From positions 15,665,201 to 15,729,200 of the forward strand of contig OU452222.1 in assembly GCA_911728455.2 (NCBI GenBank): a stretch of DNA of 64,000 nt. Direction: 5' to 3'. The notes beneath the pieces are model-generated. The model saw only the letters and a program-made list of their open reading frames with translations, was not told the origin of the DNA and made no database searches. Shown piece after piece: positions 23,901 through 38,900 of this stretch (position 1 is its first letter; each line of letters opens with the position of its first letter). This DNA comes from Marthasterias glacialis. Lineage: Eukaryota; Echinodermata; Asteroidea; Forcipulatida; Asteriidae. Made by a program: the position numbers and the translations under genes.

Positions 23901-26900
23901 GTTGTTTTTTTGAAACGATTATCCTGACCAACCCACCCTTTGTGAAAATGTGAACAACAGTCATGCCCGCTGCTGGTACCCAGAAGTCAGCTATGTTACA
24001 ACATCATTTCGCCTGCATTTTGTCTCTGTGTCACAAGGCACCTGGCTGAAATGGAACAGTGAAAGGAGTTTATTTTTTGTGCTCCACACAAAATTTTATT
24101 GATTTACTTAATTACTCTGTTATTATTCGGTGATGAATTTTTTCATTCAATATTTGAAAGTTAATAACTTTGGTCATCCTACAAAAATAGCAGTTCAACA
24201 TTTGGATTCATTTTTCAAGGTAAAACTGGCTTGAGCATGGATCATACATATCTTTAAGCATGTTGATTTGCCTCCGAAATATCTGTATTTGTTTTCGCTT
24301 CCGAACAAACCTCAAGTTGGTTTGGTTATCGCAAAGTTAGTCTACATACCTTTGAGAGGCAGTGGCCTACAGATTCTGTTTTAATGTTTATGTACTGATG
24401 CATTGCAGCCGAGTTTAACAAACTTTTACGACAGCCAGACGCGTAATGTTTTACAAAATTGCTGAGTCGTTCAACTTTATATATCTGGACTTTATGGCAC
24501 AGAGGTAATTAGGTTATTGGTTTATACTGATGGCCAGCATTCCCCATAAGAGCTTTTTATTGTTGATAAGCAAACTGGTTGCTGGTTGGCATGGACGGCC
24601 AAATGTAGCAAAACATGCAAGTCTTGTTAACAGAGGTTGTGACCAAATTCAACATTTTTGCAAACTTTCTACTCAAAGAAAATACATCCCATTATTGGTT
24701 GGCTTGTTTCCAACAAATTTTAATTTTTTTTTTTCAATATTTGTGTAATTTTTTTGCAAACTGTGATTATATGTTTTTGCTTTGCATTGATGGCTCCCCA
24801 TAGTTTCTCCATCTTGTTTGGCAAAAACTCAAGTTGTGACATTGCAAAAAAAAGGTCTATAGACCCCCATGCACTGACGTCACACACGTGGCTACTGTCT
24901 GACCGTGGTTTGCTATTTTTGGAGTCAGGGTACAAAGAAATGGTCAGCGTCTGACTGCGCGCATGTCACCTAAAAAACTCTCTGTGCAGTAACAGACAGG
25001 GAAATCCGACTCCAAAAATGGCGCAACCAACATTTAACGTTGGTGATGAAGTCCAGTGAACTGGGTCAATTGGGAGTTAGTATTGATTCATGGACGACGG
25101 GGTTGAACAAACTGTTATCACTTGCGGCTTCCGATCGCAAGTGTTTCAATAAATTGTCCCGCCGTCCGTTGTAAAGATGTACTATTTATACCATGTTTTT
25201 GACAATGCACAAGTAATCACCATCTGTTTTGTAATGCGCTCTAAATATGCGACCCAGTAGACATAGAATGTAACAAACATTGCTGTCTCACTGCAGAATC
25301 TCACAAATATGTTTATGGAAGCATTTCGACACATGTTCAATCACTTGACAGTATTGTTCATTATTCTTTTCAAAAGTATGTCATTCTGGCACATAGGTAA
25401 ATTGGGCCATCTGTTGTACATTTGAGAGTGAAGTTCATAACCATTTACTTTTTCCCCATTCATGTCTGGCAGCAGAGTTTTAACAAAGCTTTGTGACTGA
25501 TAGATTTTGTCGCATTTTCTTTTAATAAATTGTTTATTGCTTAAATTAAGTTTTCAGATTTTTGCTCTGAAGTTAAATTGGTTTCACAAAATGGACAGAA
25601 TGTGTAAATTTTCATTAAAAAAAACTACAACTACACATTTTGAAAAACATGACATTTCATTTTCAAATTTGACAATTAGAAAAATTAGCCATGAAGTTGT
25701 TTAAATAATATTTCCAATATTGTCTAAATTAATTTAAAAAAAAATTTAAACAAGGATTGTGCTCTTGACACTGAGATGGGAGTTTTTATGTGCTGAGACA
25801 CTAGTTTACAGATCATAAATTGATGAAGTCTTTTTTACAACTTTTTTCATGGGGGACTGAAAAACATATATTTTCCCAATTTACTCACAATAAATTGGAT
25901 TTAGGAATACAACTTACTTCAATCAAATAACAAACTAAGACAATCTACTTCTTGTAATGCAGGGTTAGATTAAGCATAGGTTGTGGTTTTTATTTTTTTA
26001 TTTTTGCGCAATCAAGTGGGGACATTTTGTATATCTGTATTTTCACCTGAATTTATCTCGTCAATACAGTCTCTTTAAAGAGAAAAATTATACCACATTG
26101 CACAACACAAATCTTGTGACTTCTCGTCGCATAACACCGAAATCCATTCAAGTTTGGCTGGAATCTAGAAATAACCACATTAAGCTGAAGCCGACAATTG
26201 ACTTGAATGTGGCAGCCTGAGGCATCGAGGGCTCGGGCTTTAAATAGAGATGCTGACAGTCGTATATAGCGGGGGTATTCGTCAGTGCACAACTGCACGG
26301 CTGAGTGAAAGCAGGCATGTTTTTTACCCATAATTCAGTTCACACCTGTCTGGTCGACACAGCGGGCACTCGTGATTGGTCATTAACGGCAACCTAGGGC
26401 AACGCTCTTCAGTGACCGATATACGGTTAACCCCTCGGAAAACGGGGTGTGTGTGTTTGTGTGCCCCATACTCCCCTGTCTGCTGCATATTAATCAGCTT
26501 CTGGCTTGGCTTGGATTGAATAGCGTTTTCCCCTCTTGGTCTGGGTAGACAGACGGGGTTATTTATATACTCATAGCCAGGTATGGAAATGCTGATGAGC
26601 AGATGGGGGACTATTGTGTTTTGAGAAGTAGGAAGAGGGATTGATTGTCCCAGCATGATGGTCTAGAGTTAACAATGTGACCCACAAAAGCATCAGACCG
26701 AAAAGCTGTTTTAGGTTTCGCACAAAATGTCAATTTGTCATGGAGTATTATTTTTCCTATTCGTCAAACATCAAACTTGACATTACGATACTCGTTTTGT
26801 TCCTGCACAGCACAAAAACAATGTTTTCTTGTCAAATTTGGTCATTTTGTCAATTTAAAAAAAAAAAACGAAGTTCGGTCTACCTTCTGCTGCCTTATGA

Positions 26901-29900
26901 ACCATTATCAGTTTAAAAAACAAACAAATATGATTTGATATTGTGTGAAATGTTTTCAATGTCATTCCAAAAATCCTCGATAAATGGAAGACACTCTGAG
27001 AGACCCACACGCTTTTTGTAGAGTGCCCTCATTGTTGGCCAGGGACGAGAGCAAATCCATTAGACGTCTTGAGCATTTACAGGTCCCAGTGTTTTGAGTG
27101 GCGATGCCTGTAGGGTGTGGACGTTTCTAGTGAAATTAATCAACCTTACAATAACAATGCCCATGGGTGCCAGACTAAACTCTGCATAGAATTTAAGCTG
27201 TTAGTGATAAAAACTTGTTACTACGTGTTTCGCAGATGTCGTTTATTTTATTTATTTATTATTTTTTTTTTTTAGATATGTTTTTCAAAATCAGAGCTGC
27301 TGAAAAAAAAAAATAAGTCTGACAAAATTGTAGATCCCACAATTCAAATCGTTTGAATTCGTTTGTGAAGTACAAAATACAGAAAGCACAGGGAATGAAG
27401 AGCCTTCCGAAAATTTACAGTATATCTACATTTATTATGAAATTGGAATCTTTAAGTTTATATAAAAAAAACCCTTTTTTTACGCTGTTAGAAACAATGA
27501 TTGAACAGACCAAAAGACTGCATGCAAAACTGCTTGATACCTTTTTGGTATCAAATTGATGAGGCCATTTGCAAACGGTTGTCAGAGACGCTATCAGTCA
27601 GAATGACGATCCGGGCAATATTTTACCTTAATTCCACAATCTTTCAAAAGCTTATAGATCAATCTAATTAGTAACTTTGTAACCCGAGAGTGTGTACTTT
27701 TGTTATCATTATTATTGTTGTTCTTCTGCAGCTCCTATTTGTAGTCGGATTTAAAAGCAAAATTTACAATTAGGAAGACATCAAGGGCTACAGGCTGGGC
27801 CCAATTTTAGAGAGCTGCTTCAGCACAAAAAGTAGCTAAGCATAAAAACATTTTACTTATCAGATTAAGGTTACCAGCAAATATACCATGTCACACGTAC
27901 CTCCTGTGACTGGTATCCTGCTTATCTTTGCTTAGCTGAAAGTTGTGGAGCACTATTGCCTGCTTAAGCATTGGGCCCAGATAATATGAATGATAACATT
28001 TGTGCACTCGATTTTGGGCCCAATTTCATAGAGCTACTTTAGTAAATAAAAAGCAGCTAAGCACAACAAAACTGTGCTTACCAGAATAAGGTTATCAGCC
28101 AAAATACCATTTCATATGTACCATCTGTGACTGGTATCCTGCTCATTGTTGCTAGTCAAAAAGTTGTTAACCACTTACTGCCGGGAATCTTTAAAAAAGA
28201 AAAATTGTCCAGTTGAGGGGATTATTTTCTCGGAATTGCCGGAATCATTTTCTTTGAGAGTACCACTGGCACAAAGAAACTCTGCATTGGCAGAGAACAA
28301 AGATTCGCTTTGAAGCATCTAGACTTGTGATTTCTCTATCGAGAAAATGCCAAATTAACGCACCGTGAATTGCAAACCTCGGTCGAGTGATACAGCCGAG
28401 AAGTGTTCCAATTTTATCAAGCTGCTGAAGCAAAAAATATTGATGAAAAATTTTCTGCTAAGCAAAAAAAAAAGCATGGCACCAGTCAGAGTTTGGGCAT
28501 GTGACATGGTATTTTGGCTGGTAACCTTAATCTGGTAAGCATAATTTTGATGTGCTCAGCTACTTTATCTGCTTAAGCAGCTCTATGAAATTGGGCCCTG
28601 GTCTAATCTAGGCCTAATTTCATAGAGCAGCTGAAGCACAAAAAGTAGCCATGCACAACAAATTTATGCTTACCCAAAAAAAGGTAACCAACCAAAGTAG
28701 CATTTCACATGTACCATATGTGATTGGTATTCTGCTCATTTTTGCTTAGCAGACAATTTTTAAGCACCATTTTCTGCTTAAGCAGCTGTATGAAATTGGG
28801 CCCTAGAAATCAAATTATCAAATTATGGACGGTATGCTGCACAGTGTAGACTTGGCCATCTGACTGCCTTGGTCCTTTACTTATAGTCTGGTTGCTTAAG
28901 AGCAAAAATAACACACAAAAAACCGTCACACTTTTCCCCCCCCAAAAATAAAACCCTTTATTATGATGAAACAAGAGCTTTCTGATGCACCAATTGGAAA
29001 TATTCATGGTGCTGGTATGCGTCATCTGCAATCATTTCCAGCAACATGATTTATCCCCTTCACAAGAGTTATATCTTTATCTTTGTGGTAATTCAAACCT
29101 CGGAAATGGTCTGCAAGATTGCTGAAAGAGGCACGAGATCTGTAGAGGCATTTAACCATGTGAGTCAACTACCATGGAATTATCAATCATTCGCACGAAG
29201 GGGGAATTGTAAAAGGGGAAGGGAAAAAAAAAAAAAAAAAAAAAGAAAAAAAAACGATACTGAGAAGAAAAACGAGGGTTTTGATCCAACCCTAATAGGA
29301 GAAACAGATCGTCGGACACTTTCTTCCCGGCGGGTTTTTTTGATGCACAATATTTTGCAAGGGTCCTTCAACCCGCCCCAGACAATCTGGAGTGATTTAT
29401 ACATGTACCATCAGGCCCGGTATTAGTCTAGCTGCAGTAGTGGCAGGCAGGCATTCCAATCTTCTTGCTTACTCACTCCTACCCTGCCCGCTGCTACTTG
29501 CTGCTTGCTGCCCCGCCAAATGTTAAGTAATGTCTCGCAGTGAATGGAATAATTACCACACGCATGCACACACACAGAAGAAAAAAAATTGTGTGTGAGT
29601 GACCGGGTGTGCATGGGTGTACACACATACACTCTGAAGTTCATGGTATGTGCAATGTAGCCAGGCAGGGATAATTGGGGCAGGTGACGGAGAATGGATT
29701 ATCTTTTCTTTTCTTTTTTTCTTTCTTTCTTTTCTCTCCCTCCGTGGAGGAGTGGGAGAAGGAGGGCATTGACTTTCATTTTGACGAAGTGATTCACAGG
29801 GAGTGAACTCAAGAATTAAGGCTCATGGGTCATGGAGGTGTGTAGAAACACTGCAGCTGGTAATGGGACTTGGGTTTACCTATTGTGTCTTATATGGCAC

Positions 29901-32900
29901 TGATGTTTGGGGAGTTTTGGTGTGTTTCGGTTTTAGTTTTTTTATGTTCCCCCCCCCCATCTTTTTCTTCTCGTAAAATGCCCCTTAATATGCACTGTAG
30001 TGGATTTTGTAGAGTGAATTTTCTCAAGTAATGTATACTTGCACTTAGCCTGATAAAGTCTCCACTGCCTTAATATTATTTGGAAATTAAATTATTGAAG
30101 TTGTTTGGATGAGGCTCTTAATCTTGCGTGTAGTTACAGAATGTGAAATGTTCTGCAGTTCAACATACCAGTTAAAGTGTGGAGATTACAGATACTTCTA
30201 TCGCAGTGGTTGTCAAGATTCAGTGTACTGTAGTTTAAAAAAAATTGTCTTGCTGTATGAGTGTTTGGTTTCTTCCTAGTTTTATTATAAATAAATGATA
30301 TTTATTGTTTCTGCAACTTTGGAATACTGGTCGAACTAGCTTTTGGAGAGAAACTTAAGGGAAAGAAGTGAAGTTAACCCAGTTGAAATGAATTGCAGCC
30401 CCCACCATCCTGTCAGTCCAATATACTGAGACTGTGCACTCATTTGATTTAAAGTATGTCTTGAAACTGTTGTCTACATCTTCTACTCAAAAAAGTTGCT
30501 GCCAAACTGAATCACTTTTGCACAGGATTCATTCTAAAACCTCAAACCAGCCCCAAATCCTCCATAAATCCATTGGATATTTTCAATCAATTTCATGGAA
30601 TATATCCTTTAATGTTGTAATATTTTTTTTAAAGTTCTCTTTTGCCTCAATAGAGGCAGTACAAGTAAATTAAATTATTTGTCATTGTCATTGTCATTGT
30701 CAGTGGAGGAGCTAGGAAGGGAAATCAATGTGATGGTACAACAGGCTATCGGGAAGTGAAGGACTTGTTGTTTTCACTAGTTTTGGCTGTTTAAGATTTC
30801 ATGCACACAGTATGTCATGTGAGTTGGCATAAGAATGCACCGTTCTCCCTTAAAAATTGTCATCTGGAAAATTAAAACGGCACCCAATATAACCCAATAT
30901 AACCCTAAAAATGTCTGCAAGTGGTCCGAACAGGCTAGTAAATTGTTCTCCTGTAACATCAATGCAAGAGCTGTCTTGCATAAATTGATATTTTCCTGGG
31001 AGACTGTTGAAAGTACCTTAAAAAGAAGTCATTGATGTTATTATTTACCACTGAATCGCAGGTAAACCAGAGTTAGTAGATGGGATCCAAATGGATCAAG
31101 TTGGGTACCAGTGAAAATTGCCAGTGGAGTTTTGAAAAGGCTACATGTAGCTGAATACTGGTCCAACTGGCTTTTGAAGAGAAACTTAAGGGAACACCCT
31201 GAAATCATTTTTATGGGTCATCAACGGTAACTGTCAGAGACTTGAATTTAGTGACTCTTTAAGCGTTTCTCATTTGGTGCTACTTTGCAAAAGAAGACAA
31301 GTAACACTGACGGCTGGACACCAAAGAGAGCAAGGCAATCGAGGCTAAGGCTGCACAGTGGAAGTCATTAACACTGAAACATTTTGTGCTTTGGCAGACA
31401 GGAATAACGCTGATGAAGAGGCACAGGGCCAGGTTCAGGCAATGGGGGGCATGACCTGAGGGAAGTCCCAAACCTTCATTCTGTCCTCCACCAGAGTTAT
31501 TCTGATGACTGGGGAAGAAGAGAGCCTTCTTATCTGATTTGATTAAAACATGAGGGAATAAGAAAGGGGCACGCGAGATGATGAAAATGTTTATTCCGCC
31601 GACAACAAATAACATCCCGGGGATCAAATCACGAAAACGTCCCGACACACTAGACAAGACAAGAGGGTGATTAGACGTGTAGGATTTCCTCATGGCTGTT
31701 ATTCCCCGCATCGATTCTGCCGACATACCAACATGACTAATCATGTTTTCAAGTAGTGTTCCATTGCTAAACCCTGAAACCTAACCACCCTTGATCCCCG
31801 AACTGATACACACTGCTCAGGGGCTCGTTCTTTTCACATTCAAACTTCCAGACAGCATTTTTTTTCTTTTCTTTTTTTTTTTTTTTCCTTCCCGCCTTGG
31901 CCCAGGTTGAATGAACTTGGATGGATTTCAATTTCATCCACTCCCAGGTTTCGATCCATCTGCAAAGGAGGGTTGCACTTCATCCATGCTTACTGATGAG
32001 TGACGTTCAAGATGTCCGTAACCAGACTAAAAAAAAAAAGCCCCTCGACAGGTTGTTGAACCGTGCCGGGCATGTTCCGAGCATTTTCGAGATCCTCGCC
32101 GGGTATTTCAATCATTTCCAACATGAGCTGAGTGTGTTTGATTAGAGCTGGCAACCGATGATGGAACCGACGGGATGTTTTTATAATTTTCATATTTGGA
32201 TGTGCATTTTTTTCCGAAGACAAAGAATGCTCGTTGACATGAGTGTTTGAAGGTGGAAAGTTACGTGCTACTAGCTCGAAATAGCAGGAGTCTTTTTCGA
32301 GAATGAAGTGAAGTTAACCCAGTTGAAATGAATTGCAGCCCCCACCATCCCGTCAGTCCAATATACTGAGACTGTGCACTCATTTGATTTAAAGTATGTC
32401 GTGAAACTGTTGTCTACGTCTTCTACTCAAAAAAGTTGCTAGCAAACTTAATCATTTTTGCACAGGGTTCATTCTAAAACTTCAAACAAGCCCCAAATCC
32501 TCCATAATCCATTGAATATTTTCATTAAAGTCTGATGGATTAAATACCTGGGGCCAGACACACAACGCTATTCTAGTTCAAACACTCTGGGCATTGAATA
32601 ACCACAGACTGTCAAATTGTATAGAAAATGATACCACCCACAACCCCCAGTAGCTTCTGAACGTAGTTTGACTCAAAAACGATTGACTTTTTTTTTGTTT
32701 TCTACAAATTCCTTGGAAAAAAAGTAGTAGCTCCCAAGTTTGACGACATTGATATATATGTTTGGAAGGGATAAGTTGCCCATTGTTAGATTGCAAAGAG
32801 AAATTTCTTTTGCCTTTCACACTGTTCAGAATGATGTTTTTTTCTGCTTTGTTTTCTTTGGGTGTTTTAATGCCCTTCTGTTTTTTAAGCCACCCCAAGG

Positions 32901-35900
32901 GGCACACTGGTGTTACGTTGTTCTTTCATGTGGTGGGATGGTGCTTTTGTTGTCAACTTTTGGGAGTTGTCTCAAAACTTGATGTGTTGCTTGGTTGGTT
33001 GTGGAACCCCCCAAAACGCCTACTATGCATTTGTAAGGGGTGCAAGTCAAACGTCAGAGTAATTAAAGGTATAAACAAGATTAAAAATAATGGACGTAAC
33101 AACAACTGGAGTTTTACTCGATGGATTGCCATGAAACAATGTCGGTAGCTTGGTTGTGGAATCCCAAATGAAGCCTATGAAATTGTAAGGGCTGCAGGTC
33201 AAATGTCAAAGTAATTAAAGATGGAAACAAATGAAATGATTGACACTTTCTCGGTAGTGTGATTGATGAAGTAAGTTTGGACAAATTGTACAGGAAAGTA
33301 GGTGAAAGGGTTGTATTTATTTAGGACACCTTAATCAAATCTGCCTTCCCAAAAGTATACCCTAAGGCAAACCCAAGGGCCCATCTACCCTCCCCTTCCT
33401 AACCTCCCCCCCCAAAAAAAAAAAAAAAATTTTTTAAAATCTCAAACATACATGTAAAGGAAACAGATTTTAAAAAGGAACTCTTAAGATGACTGGAACT
33501 TGCGCCAATTTAACACTGAGTAAGGTTGGGAGTAAATATGTAATCCTTACACGAACATGTAGGTTGTCATATACACTGTACCGTAAACCGTTTATTGATT
33601 ATACACCAAGTACAGGATTGGTAGTCATTGAAAAGATTGATTTGTTTCAATCTGAAAGCTCATTAATCATAAAGAGTATACCCAGGGTTTTCCCCCATGC
33701 ACAAGCTAGCACATTGGGCCGATACGCGCCACTATGAGGAATTACAGCTCATACGCAAGATTTCTTTTTAAGATAAATTTCAAATAAAATCATACCATGA
33801 AACCATTTTAAATGCTTCAGATTGCACAGTAGAGCTTTTCAAACCAAATATAAACACTGAATATTAACATTTTGAGGACCGGGTTTCAATTCGGCATGCT
33901 TGGGCCAAACTTTCAAAATGTGGCTCCAGAATGCCCCCCAGGCTTGAAAAATCCTAGGGAGAAACCCTGAAACCAGCACCAATCCAGAGTTATATTTCTA
34001 TCAGATGTAGTCGAGGAAAAAGCATTCACAGAGCTCACAAATCACCATTGTTTTTTGATGGGTTGCTACACCCGGAGTAAGTTAAGTGTAAACATGAACA
34101 AAATCCCTGTTAAAACATGAAATGTTTTTTCATTGTTTGCTCTCAAATTAGATACCCAATTTGATGAATTTTTGAAAAACAAGAGGACAGGTTGCAACCT
34201 CGTTCGCAGGGGTGATCAATCTCGCCGCACCATTTTTTCCCCATCATGCCTTGTTCGGTCATAACCCCAGGAATTGGTTAATTAAAATGCGCTCAAGTAT
34301 GGTAGTCCTCAAAAGAGGCATCAAGTCACAGAGCAACTGGTCCCCTCTCATTTTTCTTTAAATTTTGATTTTAAGGTGACCATGTAAAAACATGACTCGT
34401 TTGAAGTCGAATCGCGTCAAAATACTTGCGTTTTGATGCGCTTACTAAGTGCCCTGCAAGCGCTCAAAAGTTTTTAACAAGCATGCGCGCAATGCAGTCA
34501 CTTTTAGGAGCCAATCAGTGTTGTTTTTCAGTACATCCCTACCAGGGGTTAGTGACGAGAGGTATCGATAGGGCACGCTGCCCATGGTAGCGAGGCTGGA
34601 TAGGATGGGAATGAATTTACTCTTCCGAAAAACAATTGTGGACTTTCCCTTTAATGTAGATTTTTTCCATTTTTAAAAGGTTTTTCGTTGTTGTGGTAAT
34701 GGATTAGTATTTTATCAGACTCTCATTAACGAGATAGCATCTCCGTCATAAAGCTTGTCATGGGTTTTTAACGATGATTGCTTTATTATGAATTTGTCAT
34801 CTTCCATTGGCAATCTCTTTCTCTCTCTCCCTCTCTCTGGACTGTAGGGCGGTGAGCACGTTGCCTGCAGTGCTATAAGCCGATGCGGCAGATGGCTGGC
34901 CTATTCAGATGTGAATCGAGTCCGGCTGTTCCACTTGACTCATACCCCACTCTCCCTGGCCAAGGTAAGACATATCTGCTTAAAGGGAAACGGTACACAA
35001 TTTGTGATGTTTTCCAGAAAACAATCCATTGCAAATGTCTATTTTGGAGCATTATTGTACACATATTTTAAAGAGAGGATTCTCATGTTTCCTGACAGCC
35101 CCCCCCCCCCCCCTCTGCGATTTGTTTTAAGCTATGTCTAACGATTAACAATTTTAAATGAATAGAAGAAATTGAATACTGGGAAAACTTTAATTTGAAG
35201 AGGTGATCATGTCCATGGAGCGATAGACCTTTATCCTACTTCTATCTTCGGCGTGTTCACTGTGTGCAGTAGTTGTAATGAAGTCTGATTTATCATTACC
35301 CCATAAAAGCACCGGACTATTTGGCCCTCCCAAAATTCGGTTTGATTTATACATTGATTTGATTTGGGAGAAAGACAGCACCCAAAAAGTCTGTATCAGT
35401 CTAATTGGCTTCAGCTACGGCTGTTGCTGAGGGTGTTGCTATGGGCATCCTATGCTTCAAAGCATGTCAATATGGTGACCAAGCCGTAGCCAGAGCCGCA
35501 GCTGCCAATTCGGACACATCCATAGTTAAGCACTTTGTCAGCAATGATGGTATCATTCGTCTAAACTATCATTCGTTTAAAAATCCCTTAACTCTGGTCC
35601 CCTGGCCAAATGCCAGTGAACACACTCAAGGACCAGTAACAATACCCTTCAAGTGGTCTGGCTGGTTAGGTCATTGAGTCACCACAGCCACATGAAACCA
35701 CTGCCTAATAGTTCTCCTGGCTTCCCATACAAACATCAATGTTGAAAGGAATTCTAGTAAGATACGGACCAGTGAAAAAATAAGGCAAGGGGAAAAAAAT
35801 CAGCAGACTGGTCCCTACTCTGGCCTTAACGCAGTTACCTATCAGCACAGTTACTACACCATCCAATAACCTGATGGTGAAGTTCCAGTATCACAACCTA

Positions 35901-38900
35901 GACTTGATTATACTGACCTGCAATGTCTCTTTGTCTACGCCATTTTTTTTCTCCAGCATGGTCGTGAAAAAGTGGGGGGGGGAGAGTGTTTTTCAGCAAA
36001 GGAAACACAGCGAAAGCCAGTCAGTCACCAGACTGTTTTATGAATTGATTTTTTTTTCCTTCTGGTAATCTACTGTTTTTAAGCACTACTTTCCCTCCAC
36101 GACATGATCTATCAGGCAGTTATTGTCTGCTTCTTTGTGATCATGGTGATACAACCTGTAAGATGATCGCATTTACCTAAGTCATATCTAAGTGCCAATA
36201 ATGCGATGGATAAACGGGATGCTTGGTTCTATGCGAACAAGGAACACCTGGGTAAACCGCTGTACTCTTCGCCAATAGCACTCCGCACTAATGCTAAAAA
36301 TAGATCATGCAAGTAGGTAGGATCTCAGACAACTAAGTCAAAGTTCACTGACAGACCGTGTGTAGATCGTCCGTACAATACCCGTTGTATACTGTACCAC
36401 TGCGGTCTGGCGCGCCGATGCGGTGATCGTGTGAGTGGTGGAATGTTTTGACGTACGGATATTTTCATGCAAAAGTCATTAGTGCGGAGTGCTATTGACC
36501 CAACTTCACCTGACGACATCATCACAAAATTCTTGGCTGTGCCATTTTGGAAGTCGATATCACTGTGTGCTATACAGCATAGTGCGAATTTTAGACGACG
36601 CAGTGGTTAGACCCCTAACCATTGACTTCCAAAATGGTGAGCATGGCACAGTCGCCACGTGTGACGTGCTTGCAAGCGGTCAATATATGCTGTGGATTGT
36701 TTGCTTCCGCCCAGTCTCCTCTAGTACATAATAAACTACGGCTAGTAGAGTGTTAAGGATAAAAGTGCCATGACCGGGAGTCAAACAAGTCTTAGGGGAC
36801 GTACCACTCCATAACTACCCAGGGATTGATTTCTCAAAGTGGTGCGATTCATCTGAAGATGAGTTGTCAGTATTACCGTGGTAATTTGTATTGTGACATC
36901 ACACTTTGCTTAGCAATTAAGATTGGTTTGTACTTCAGATCAATCTCAACTCTTTGTGAAATCGATCCCACGCCCTATGCCGAGCATTTTGGCTGTGCAG
37001 CATCATTAGAATCCCATAGCATGGGAACCCCATACATATTCAAAAACCTTTGGACTGCTTTGATTGGAATGCTTGGCCCCTATGCCGAGCATGGTTGCTT
37101 TGGCTGTGCAATTCGCTGTCGTAGTCTGACAACATTTCCTCACGAGGTTATGCTCACTTACGTGACACTGGTTCACGCCACTTTCATAACAACGCAATGG
37201 ATGGTACACTCAACACAGAGCGCAAACTTACACTTTTTACCTCCATAATAGTATCAAAATCCACCAAAAATAACAATAAAATATGGTGAAGTGCTTTGCA
37301 GCAGGTTGTTATCATCTTAGTGGAAGTCATAAGTGCAGTTATTTTTGGTTCCCGAAGGAGAAAAAATGCAGGATTCAGGCCTGGATTTTCATCTTTGAGA
37401 GGGCAAGGCCATTTTAATTTTGCAAAGGGCACTTCCATTGGAACATCTTAAAGTCTGTGAGAAACTTCTGAAAGGGCACCAAGGCCAAGACCTAGGGCAC
37501 CAGAGGCCATTGTTTCCATGGCCTCTGTGTAATTCTAGGCCTGAGGATTACAGAAAATGGGTTTCAACTTCGGAAGCTTTTACCATTATTTGTATGGGAA
37601 ATCGGGTTCATTGCTGTTGGTGTGTACCCGATGGCGTGAACCAGTTACTGGGGAGTACGTAATGACTACGGCAGTGAACACTTAATCTATTAGAATCCCA
37701 TAGCATGGAAACCCCAAACTCAAAAATCTTTGGACTCTGATTGGAATGCCATGCATGGTTGGTTTGGCTGTACATTACTGAAGCCATCAGATCCTACAGC
37801 ATGGCAACTTAGCACCCACCCAGACCCTAAACTCTGATAAAATTTTGGGTGGAACATACATGTATACCTTGATTATCATCTACCCTAGGTTCCAGCCCTT
37901 CCAACCGGCCTGCAACCTGCACACCTAATGACATTCACCCAGGACTCGGAGCAGTTGATCCTAGCCTCACAGAGTGGCTCAGTGCAAGTAAGTACAGATT
38001 AGATAATCCCATAAGTATGAAGTAGGCCCCATTTGCAGCCAAAGGAAAGGTAGATGATTTTTTGCAATACTTGGTGATGCAGCGTCTCTCTTCTGGCAAC
38101 TGTGAACAATCCAGGAGATTAATGGTTGTTACAAATGGCACAAACTGGTCTTGTCTTTGAGAAAAACTTGTGTATAAATGGGCGGGATACTGTAATAATT
38201 GTAAAACTATAAGTGGTAAGAAGGGGTGTGATGCAGCCTATGGATGAGTAGGGGGATAAGGTGAGGGAGGCACATATGTACGAGCCGGGGGTGGGTGCAG
38301 GGGGGCAGTGGCAAAACGGGGTGTAATTGGGCAAAGCAAGACAAACAAAAATAATTATTAGCAGTTGTTACTTTTGTTTTTATCTGTGGAAAATTTCAGG
38401 CAAATCAACCCTCTGTTCCCCTTAACCAAAGAGTCCCCATATACGCCTATGGAGGGAGGAAAGGTACAGGGGTGGGGGAAGATGGGGAAAGGGTTCACCA
38501 GGTTGATAATTCTTGATCATTTGAATATTTGGAATCAGTGGGTGTGATGAGTGGTCAGCCTACAACCTGAGGTTTTGGGAAGAGGGTTTACTGGGTTGAT
38601 AATGACATTAATTGAATTGAATTGAATTGGCAAAACAGCTGAGAGGTGGAGGCAGGATGAACCTAGAAGGTTCCGAGGATGGGAGTGGGAGTGTAGAAAG
38701 GGGGATGGGGTGCAGAAGGGCGGATGGGGTATAGAAAGGGGGATAGGGTGTAGTTAGGGACATTGGGTGTAGAAAAGGGAATGGGGTTAAGAGAGGGGGA
38801 TGGGAAATTCAAAAGGGGGATGGGAATTTCTAAAGGAAGATGGGAATGTCAAAAGGGGGATGAAGTGACAAAAAGGAAGGGGTGTTGAAAGGGGTAAGGG

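Noticed and set aside
31280-31744. 154-codon reverse-strand open frame in intron 9
   Set aside because: No domain, no splice partners and no recognised homologue; similar lengths are expected by chance in 17.7 kb.
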